Made by a program: the position numbers and the translations under genes
Part shown: one piece after another, positions 55,901 through 64,000 of the stretch
How the letters are laid out: each line of letters opens with the position of its first letter
How positions within the stretch are numbered: position 1 is the stretch's first letter
Notes under the pieces: model-generated
Database searches by the model: none
What the model was told of the DNA's origin: nothing
Seen by the model: only the letters and a program-made list of their open reading frames with translations
NCBI RefSeq assembly: GCF_030445035.2
Contig: NC_080678.1
Location: forward strand, 60,341,087 to 60,405,086
DNA from: Dasypus novemcinctus
Lineage: Eukaryota > Chordata > Mammalia > Cingulata > Dasypodidae
DNA: 64,000 nucleotides
Reading direction: 5' to 3'

Positions 55901-57300
55901 TTCATTGCTTTTAGCTATTGCATTTTGGTTTTCTTTGTCATTGATTTTCATTAACTTAGTTTGGGTTTCATTTATTTTTTCTAATTTCTTAAGGTAGAAG
56001 TTGAGGGTCATTGATTTGAGACAGGTCTTCTTTTCCAGTACAGGCACTCAATCCTATTATTTCCCCCTAAGTCCTGCTTTGATACATCTCACAAAGTTTG
56101 ATGTGTTTTCATTTTAATTCATTTCATATATCTTTTCAATATCTGGTTTGATTAATTCCTTTGAGTTATTTAGAAGTGTGTCATTTCATTCAAAAATATT
56201 TTGGAATTTTCCAGTGATCTTTCTGTAATCTATAAATTAATTCCATTATGGTCATAGAACATACTCTGTATAACTGGAATCCTACTGAATTTATTGGTGT
56301 ATGTTTTATGGCCCAGAAAAGGGTATATTTTGGCAAAAGTTCCAGGTGCACTTGAGAAGGTGCAGTCTGCTTTTTAAAAATTTCCTTTTTGTTTTCATTC
56401 TGCTTTTTTTCTTAGCATTTTCTTTGAATATTGATTAGTTCCAATTGATTGATTAGGTTATTCAGGTTTCCATATCCTTACTGATTTTGTTTCTTCTATT
56501 ACATATTTAGTGAAAGGTATTGAAATCTCTAATATTTGCTGATTTCCCTATTTGTGCAGTTTAATCAGTTTTTTTTCTTTATTTTCTTTTACATGTTACA
56601 TTAAAAATATGAGGTCCCCATATACCCTAACCCCCCTCACCCCACTTCTCCCACATCAACAACCTCTTCCATCATCGTGGCACATTCACTGCGCCTGTGA
56701 ATACATTTTGGAGCACTGCTGCACCACATAGACAGTGGTCTACATTGTAGTCTACACTCTTCCCCATTTCCCTAGTGGGCCATGGCAGGGCACACAATGT
56801 ACAGTATCTGTCCCTGCAGCACTACCCAGGACAACTCCAAGACCTGAAAATGCCCCCATATCGTATCTCTTCTTCCCTCTCCCTACCATCTAAGTTCCTT
56901 CTTGATGTAGAGGGTACCTGGACATAACTATCCCAGGGTCCACAGGATGGAGGAATAGAGTATGGATTAGAGTGGACTTAATGGTGTTCTGCTGTGGAGC
57001 TATTGTGATTAGTAATGGAAGAAATTGTAGCATTGATGTGGAGAAAGTGGTCACGGTAGTTTAATCAGTTTTTGATTCACGTAGTTTGCAGTGTTGATAT
57101 TAGATGCATAAACTTTTAGGATTGCAATGGTCTCTTGATGAATAGAGCCTTTATAATTATAAAATGATTTATTTATCCATATTAGTATTGTTTGCTTTTA
57201 AATCTATTTTGTATTGTATTAATATAGCCAGTCCATCTTCCTATTCTTTTGTATTTTTCTGGTATATCTTTTTCCACCCTTTTACTATTTTCTGCCTTCA
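52981..57300 (-). mobile_element. Old, diverged L1 (3' UTR to ORF2)
   Basis: Antisense L1: 3' UTR with 'tgattgacatacaataaactgaacatattt' (52981-53900), then ORF2 through 'ttgatccatgaataaaattacctgtcc' and 'tggacatccttgtttctgattt' up to the region beyond the palm, ending ~57300. Interrupted by the twin-primed L1 at 56574-57057. A (CT)n/(CA)n microsatellite lies at 55222-55248. Confidence 0.8.
56574..57057 (-). mobile_element. Twin-primed (5'-inverted) L1 insertion
   Basis: 56574-~56893 is L1 3' UTR on the minus strand ('atgaggtccccatatacc', 'cctgtgaatacattttggagc'). ~56905-57057 is the next upstream 3' UTR part in plus orientation: 'ggtccacaggatggaggaatagagtatggattagagtgg' is the reverse complement of 49930-50012. 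A perfect 16-bp target duplication AGTTTAATCAGTTTTT lies at 56558-56573 and 57058-57073. Confidence 0.93.
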
Positions 57301-57547
57301 TACATAGGGTTTTTTTTCTCTTTTTTTATGAGGGAAGCATAGTTTTACAGAAAAATCATTCAGTAAACACAGAGTTCTTATATATCCTTTCACACACTCA
57401 GTTTTCCCTATTATTAACTACTTTGCCTTAGTGTAGTAAATTGGTTAAAATTGATGAAATATTATAATTTTATGCTTAGTCCATAGTTAACATTAGGGTT
57501 CACTGTCTTGTACATTCTATACATAATTTTTTTTATTATAGTAATAT

Positions 57548-58092
57548 TACTACCTAGTGAGTTCATTTGCCCAGTGCACACAGAAGCCAATACTGAGTCA
57601 CCAGAATTTTGAGAAAAGAATTTATTGTACAGTTGACCAGCAGAGAGGCTGGAGGTAAGCCTCAGATTAGTCTGCCCAAACAAAAGGGACATTGGGGTTT
57701 TATACCATCTAGAGAGGGCAGGTTTAAGAAAGTGGCTAAAGAATGGGAGAGATGACATGGGCTAATCCAGTTTGGGAAAGGCAGGGTTAAGCAGAGTATG
57801 TTCAGTTTCAAGTTGTGCTTGGTGTTAAAATTGAAGCCTAGCATACTCATCAGTGATGAAAACTGGTTGGAGCCAGCTTTAGCAGGTACTGCAAGGAGGT
57901 TAAGAAACAGTAGGAAGAAAGCATCCTATAAATAAACATGAGGAGATGGTCCTTACAACTAAAGGGAAGTAGAAACTTCTAGAAAATTCTACAAACCATT
58001 AAGGGAGGGGCTATTCTGAAAAGTGGCTAGTGGCAGCTTCAGGAGAGTTGGTAAGTGGCGATTTCAGTAACATATAGATAAGTTAAAATTTC
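57548..58092 (-). mobile_element. Probable solo LTR nested in L1 3' UTR
   Basis: Unlike the flanking L1. On minus it has AATAAA (plus 'tttatt' near 57621-57626) in an LTR-like R region next to 'caaaattctggtgactc', and a purine-rich U3. Ends and target duplication could not be fixed. Family unknown. Confidence 0.55.
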
Positions 58093-60051
58093 CTCTTTGA
58101 AGCATATTCAAATACATAGAATATTGTTCAGTGGTATTTATTACACTCACAATATTTTGCTACTGTCACCATAAGCCATTGACAGAATTTTTCTTAATAA
58201 TTGAGAAGTAACTCCCCATTCCTACACATCCCCAGCTCAAAACAACATATATCCTAGTTTTTGACTTTATGAATTTGCTTATTCTAGTTATTTCACATTT
58301 AACATCATATGATATTTGTCCTTTTGAGTCTGCCTTATTTTGCTCAACATGATGTGTTCAAGGTTCATCCACATTGTCTTGTTTCAGAACTTCATTCCTT
58401 TTTATGATTGAATAATATTCTATTGCATGGACATAACACATTTTATTCATTCACCGGTTGAAGGACACTTAGGTTGCTTCCTCCTTTTGGCACTTGTGAA
58501 CAATGCCTCTGTGAAAATCAAGTGTATAGACATCTGTTTGAGTCCCTGCTTTTATTCTTTTGGCTTTATACCTGGAAGTGGGATTGCCAGGCCATATGGC
58601 AATTCTATACTTATTCTTCACCAAAAGACTGTTTTTCACAGAGTCTGCACCATTTTACATTGGCTCCAACAATAAACTGGACTTCCTATGTTACATCCTC
58701 AACACTTTTTATTTTCCATTTTTTACATAGTTGCCAACCTGGAAGATGTGAAATGATTTCTCACTGTGGTAATGCTTTGCATTTCCCCAAAGGCTAATGA
58801 TATTGAGCCTCATTTCATTTGATTTTTGGTCTCTTGTATGTCTTTGGAGAAATATCCATTTGTCTTTTGCCCATTTTTAAATTGGGTTGCCTTTTTGTTT
58901 AGTTGTAGGATTTCTTTATATAGTCTGGAAATTAAAAACTTAAGGATACATGGTTTCCAAATATTTTCTCCTATTTTCTAGGCTGTCTTTTTACTTTGAT
59001 GATGAAGTTTTTTGAGCACAAAAGTTTGAAATTTTGATGAAGTGCCATTTATCTGGTTTTTTTTTTTTTCCTTTGTTGCTAATGCTTTTGGTGTAAAGTC
59101 TAAGAAACCATTGCCTAACACAATATCCTGAAGATGGTTCCCTATATTTTATTTTAGGAATTTTATAATTTGGTTTCTTACATTTAGGTTTTTTATCTAT
59201 TTTTGTGTAAGGTGTGTAGTAGGGGTGCACCTGCATTCTTTGCCTGTCAATATCTAGCTTTCCCAGCACCAATGTTCCCCATTGAGTACATTGGCACCCT
59301 TGTCAAAAAATCAATTGGCCATAAATGAGATGGTTTATTTCTGAACCCTCAATTTTTTTCACATTGGTCTATATATCTGTCCTTGTGCCAGTACCACAGT
59401 TTTGATTACTCTAGTTTCCTATTAAGTTATAAAATGGGGAAGTGTGAGTCCTCCAACTTTGTTTTTCTTTTACTTCACAATTGTGACTCTTTGGGGTCCT
59501 CTTAGGCTTCCATATAAATTTGATGACATGCTTTTCCATTTCTGTAAAGAAAGCTATGGGATTTTGATTAGGATTACATTGAATCTGTAAATCACTTCGT
59601 TAGAATTGATGTCCGAACAATATTTAGTCTTATAATCCATGAACACAGATTGTCCTTGTATTTAATTTGGTCTTCTTTAATTTCTTTTAGTAATGCTTTC
59701 TAGTGTTCTTTAATTTATTTTAGCAATGTTTTGTAGTTTTCTTTGCATGAAGTCCTTTACATCCTTGGTTAAATATCTTCCTAGATATTTTATTCTTTTT
59801 GTTATCATTAATTGAATTTTTTTCCTGACTCCTCTTCAGATTTTTCATTACTAATGTATAGATACACCACTGATTTTTGCATGTTGATCTTGTACCCTGC
59901 CACTGTGCTGAATATGTTTATTAGCTCTAATAGCTCTTCTGTGGCTTTTTGAGGATCTTCTTTATATATAGGGTCATGTTATCTGCAAATATGGAAAGCT
60001 TTACTTCTTCCTTTTTCATTTGGATACTCTCCCCTCTCCTCCCTTCCCCTC

Positions 60052-60676
60052 TGTGGCAGTTTGAGATTATTTATGAATTCTGAAAAGAGAAGCTGTTTGT
60101 AAACTGGTCTGTTTTTCTGGGTGCGAGAACCCTTAGACTGTATTGGATTCAGCCGAGATGTCTGATTCAATTATGTTAAGATTAAGGCTTTGATTCAACC
60201 ACATCATTAGAGTGCCACCCAGCATCAAGTCCCCACCCCTTTGGTGGGCAGACACTCACAGAGAGAAGGACACAGAGGAAGAGAGGCAGCTCATTAGACA
60301 CAGAGAAGATACAGAGAGGAGAGATGAGCCTGATAGTTTACAGCTGACTCTGTGAGGAGCCCAGAGCAGCTGAGCTCAAAAAACCTAGACCTGAGAAGAG
60401 AGAGAAGCCCTATGCCAGCCTACAGCTGAGATCAGAAGAAGCAGGGACCACAGAGTCTTAAGAGGAAGAAGGAAGGCTGAACCCTCACAGACATTGTCCA
60501 CCATCTTGCTCCAACATGTGGTCAATGACTTTGGGTGAGAGTACCTCTTATTGTACCTTGAGTTGGACTCTTTACAGCCTTATAATTGTGAGCTTCTACA
60601 CCAAATAAATATCCTTTATAAAGACTAATAGATTTCTGGTACTTTGCATCAACACCCCTTTTGGCTGACTAACACA
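60052..60676 (+). mobile_element. MaLR-like solo LTR, copy 4 (opposite orientation)
   Basis: 625 bp, TGTGGCAGTTTGAGATT...GGCTGACTAACACA, inserted in L1 ORF2. Poly-A signal AATAAA at 60604-60609. Flanks CCCTC (60047-60051) and TCCTC (60677-60681) are a 4/5 target duplication. This copy defines the sense strand of the family. Confidence 0.88.
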
Positions 60677-62640
60677 TCCTCCTTCTTTCCTATCCCTTTG
60701 GCTAGATCTTCCACTGTTGAATAACAGTGGTGACAATGGGCATCCTTGTCGTCTTAGAGAGAGACCTTTCAGTCTTTCGTACTTGATTATGATGCTACCT
60801 ATTGATTTTCCATAGGAGCCTTTTCTCATGTTGAGGAAGTTTCCTTCTATTCCTAGTTTTCTGGGGTCTTTATCAAGAAGGGGTGCTAGATATTTTCAGT
60901 TGTCTTTTTGCATAAATTGAGATGATCATATTTATTTTACCATTGTTCTCTTACTATGATGTACTTTCTTGTGTTGATCCACCTTTGCATACTTGGGCTA
61001 AATCCCACTTGATCTCTTTTAAATTGCTATTGGATTTGGTTTACTAGTATTTTGTTGAGGATAATTGCATCTATATTCATAAGGGATATTAGCCTGTAAT
61101 TTTTTTGAGGTATCTTTAGCTTTGGAATTAGGGTGGTATTGGTTTCATCGAATATGTAGGGAGTGTTATCTCCTTTTCAGTTTTTTTTGAAGATTTTGGG
61201 CAAAACTGGTGTTAATTTCTTCTTGGAATGCTTGGTAAAATTTACCAGTGAAGTTATCTGGTTCTGGGCTTTTCTTTGTTGGGAGGCTTTTGATGATTCA
61301 ATCTCTTTAGTCGATATCGGTTTGTTGAGATTTTCTATTTGAGTCAGTGTTGGTTGTTTCTATGAATTTAGGTTATCTAATTTGTTTGGCATACACTGTT
61401 CTGTGGGGATGGTGTAATGTCACCCCTTACCTTTCTGATTTTAGTTGAGTCCTCTCTGTTTATTTCTTTGTCAGTTTCACTATAGGTTTGTCCATTTTAT
61501 TTGTCTTTTCAAAGAACCAACCTTTGTGTTCATTGATTCTGCTTTTCAAATTCTCTAACTTGGCTCTTCTCTAATCTTTGTTATTTTTCCCCCTCTGCTT
61601 GCTTTGGCTTTACTTTGCTCTTCTTTATTTTACATTCTCCAGTTGTGAGGTGAGGTCTCTGATTTGAAATCTTTCTTATTTTAATGTAAACATTTAGAGT
61701 TATAAATTTCCTTCTCATCATTGCCTGTGCTATATCTCCTAAGTTTTGCTATGATGTGATTTCATTTTCATTCCCTTCAAGATATTTCATAATTTTCCTT
61801 TTAATTTATTTTGTGAACAATTTGTTGTTTAAGAGTGTGTTGTTTTAACTTCCACATATTTGTAAATATTCTAGTTCTCCCTCAGTCATTGATTTCTAGC
61901 TTCATTCCATTGTGGTTGGAGAAGACACATTGTGTGATTTTAATATTTTAAAATTTATTGTGGCTTGTTTTGTGATTCACCATGGTCTTTCTGGAGAATG
62001 ACCTGTGTGCCCTAGAAAAGAAAATATATTCTGTTGTTATTGCTTGAACTGTTTTATGTATATATGTTAGGTCTATTTGGTTTTATAGTAGTCTTCTATT
62101 TCCTTATTGATCTTCTGTCTAGATATCCCATCCATTATTGAAAGTGGTGTATTGAAATCCCCTATTCCTAATGTAGGTCCGTCCGTTTCTCCCTTCGAAT
62201 TTATCAGTATTTGCTTCATATATTTTGTGGCTCTGTCATTTGTTTTACATATATTTGTAATTGTTAGAGTTTCTTGTTAAATTGGCCCCCTTTTCTTAGT
62301 ATTTAGTGACCTTTGTCCCTCATAACAGTTTTTGACTTAAAATCTACTTTATCTGATATTGGCATCACTGCCCAACTCTTTATTAGTCACTATTTGCATG
62401 TAATACTTTTTGTCTGTCCTTTCACTTTATACCTACTTGTGTCTTTGACTTTAAGTTCAAGCTTATATAAACATCTGTAATTAGATTATGCTTTTTTATC
62501 CATTCTCCCAATTTCTGCCTTTGGACTGGATAATATAATCCATTTACATTGAACTTTCATCTGTCATTTTTCTCTATGGTCTTTCTAAGTCTCATACTTT
62601 GTCCCTCAATTCTTCTGCTAATGCCTACTGTCATATTTAT

Positions 62641-63105
62641 TCGATTTAAATTTTTTTGAAATTTATTATATACATGACCATCAGTAAACAGTAAGTGTAT
62701 ATATAGTGTAAGTTGTGAACTTACAAAACAACCATGCATATTATATACAGAGCTACTGTACATTAGCCACCACCAATGCCTTGCATTGTTGTGAAACAAT
62801 TGTTACAACTATGAAAGAGCATCATCAGAACATTGCTAGAAACTACAGCCACTATCTTACATTTTATGTATTTTTCCCCCAACCTACCTGCTTAATGACA
62901 CCCTATATTAGTATTATATACTTGTTATAGTTCATGAGAGAATTATCTTATATTTGATCTGTTAATCATAGTCCATCTTCTACCACAGAAATCATTCTGA
63001 ACAGTTCCAATTTTTGTATAATCCTTTCAAAGTGTGTATTCAGTGCTTTTCATTTTCATCAGAGTTCTGCTGTCATCACCTCAATTTTAGCATATTTTTT
63101 TTGTT
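62641..63105 (-). mobile_element. L1 3' UTR fragment (old)
   Basis: 'gtgaacttacaaaacaaccatgcatattatatacagagctactgtaca', 'caccaatgccttgcattgttgtgaaacaattgttacaac', 'tgaaagagcatcatcagaacattgctagaaac' are antisense L1 3' UTR of an older subfamily than the element at 63.11 kb. Confidence 0.75.
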
Positions 63106-64000
63106 TGTTTGTTTTTTTTTAATTTTTTTATTTTTTATTGACTTTGTAATAATATTACATTAAAAATATATATGTGAGGTCCCATTCAACCCCCCCCCCC
63201 CACCCCCCCTCTCCCCCCCCCCCCAACAACACTCGTTCCCATCATCATGACACATCCATTGGATTTGGTAAGTACATCTTTGGGCACCTCTGCACCTCAT
63301 ATACATTGGTTCACATCATGGCCCATACTCTCCTCTATTCCATCATGTAGGCCCTGTGAGGATTTACAATGTCCGGTGATTACCTCTGAAGCACCATCCA
63401 GGGCAGCTCCATGTCCCGAAGACGCCTCCACCTCTCATCTCTTCCTGCCTTTCCCCATACCCTTTGTCCATTATGTCCACTTTTCCCAATCCAATGCCAC
63501 CTCTTCTATGTGGACACTGGATTGGTTGTGTCCATTGCACCTTTATGTCAAGAGGAGGCTCAGATTCCACCTGGATGCTGGATGCAATCCTCCCATTTTC
63601 AGTTGTAATCACTCTAGGCGCCATGGTGTGGTGGTTGTCCTTCTTCACCTCCATCTTAGCTGAGTGTGGTAAGTCCAATAAATCAGATTGTAGGTGCTGG
63701 AGTCTGTTGAGGCTCAGGATCTGGCTATCACATTGTCAGTCCAGAGATTCAAATCCCCTAAATATATCTTAAACCCCAACATTAACTGCACCTCCAGCAC
63801 ATTAGCATGAAAGTCTTATGAAGGGAGATCCCATCTGAGTCCAGATTCATCACACATAAACACCATTTCCAAAGGGGGGCCATCTGCCCTGGTAGTTAAC
63901 CCCATCGGCCATGACCAAAACTCCCATGGGTCTCTTTAGCCCTCAAAGGAACCAATATCTGGGGGTTGTATCTGCTTTATCTGTCTCTCTGACTCTGCTC
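63106..64000 (-). mobile_element. Lineage-specific L1 3' UTR, runs off the window
   Basis: Long T-rich tail, 'aatattacattaaaaatatatatgtgaggtccc', a C-rich tract (63190-63224), and 3' UTR homologous to 49.57-50.42 kb ('tacaatgtccggtgattacc', 'ccatggtgtggtggttg'). Its 5' part lies beyond 64000. Confidence 0.9.
63190..63224 (-). repeat. C-rich tract (G-rich on the L1 sense strand)
   Basis: Near-continuous C from 63190 to 63224, broken only by A at 63202 and two T. On the minus (L1 sense) strand this is a G-run tract able in principle to form a G-quadruplex. Related, shorter tracts sit at the same place in the copies at 39.14, 49.61 and 56.63 kb. Confidence 0.85.

Larger units (their letters stand above)
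57310..62640 (-). mobile_element. Diverged L1 (3' UTR, ORF2) with two nested LTRs
   Basis: 3' UTR 57310-58985 (interrupted), ORF2 C terminus at 58991-59272 (KKPDKWHFIKISNFC), RT-region sequence to ~61650, and the endonuclease-side region from ~61750 to ~62560, retained here unlike the 41.99-47.30 kb L1. Frames are broken throughout. ORF1 and 5' UTR not seen. Confidence 0.8.

Noticed and set aside
1-64000. CRISPR arrays, operons or prokaryotic mobile elements
   Set aside because: No spaced direct repeats, no ribosome-binding-site-led gene runs; all repeats fit mammalian transposons.

Overview
The window is mammalian nuclear DNA, almost certainly from an armadillo (Xenarthra, Cingulata, probably Dasypus). 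Six tRNA-derived SINEs have the layout of the armadillo DAS family: A/B-box head, C-rich and (AAAT)n tail, 11-14 bp target duplications. Old pan-mammalian repeats (MIR, L2, MER5A, MLT1-like) lie alongside lineage-specific L1s and LTRs. I find no convincing functional host protein-coding gene. The window reads as an intergenic or intronic stretch built from layers of transposable elements. No CRISPR arrays, operons, rRNAs or functional tRNAs are visible.

Layout. 0-19.6 kb is mostly unique A+T-rich DNA with scattered insertions: two copies of a short hAT-like MITE (2.84 and 12.26 kb); a processed pseudogene of the mitochondrial co-chaperonin HSPE1 (3.2-4.13 kb, minus strand) split by a 474-bp solo LTR with three tandem U3 repeats; a rearranged plus-strand L1 with two ~397-bp promoter-type repeats in its 5' UTR (6.48-8.52 kb); and four minus-strand DAS SINEs.

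19.63-26.06 kb is a complete betaretrovirus-like (class II/ERV2) provirus on the minus strand. It has 324-bp LTRs with TG...CA ends, a perfect 6-bp target duplication (CCTCAC), a tRNA-Lys-type primer binding site, and recognisable gag, pro, pol and a shortened env. Gag is one open frame up to the nucleocapsid; everything downstream is broken by frameshifts and stops, so it is a fossil. The LTRs differ at 16 of 324 positions by my count.

26-40 kb is unique sequence with MIR, L2 and MLT1-like relics, two L1 3' UTR pieces in opposite orientation and two copies of a lineage-specific MaLR-like LTR. 40-64 kb is almost continuous L1, nearly all on the minus strand and repeatedly nested: a 5.3-kb L1 with an in-frame loss of the endonuclease domain; an old L1 hit in turn by a young L1, a MaLR-like LTR and two DAS SINEs; an old L1 hit by a twin-primed (5'-inverted) L1; and an L1 hit by two LTRs.

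No genes here work together as a living system. The value of the window is its insertion history, readable through target duplications. Repeat-family names rest on recognition of consensus features, not on a database search. Percent divergences are hand counts.
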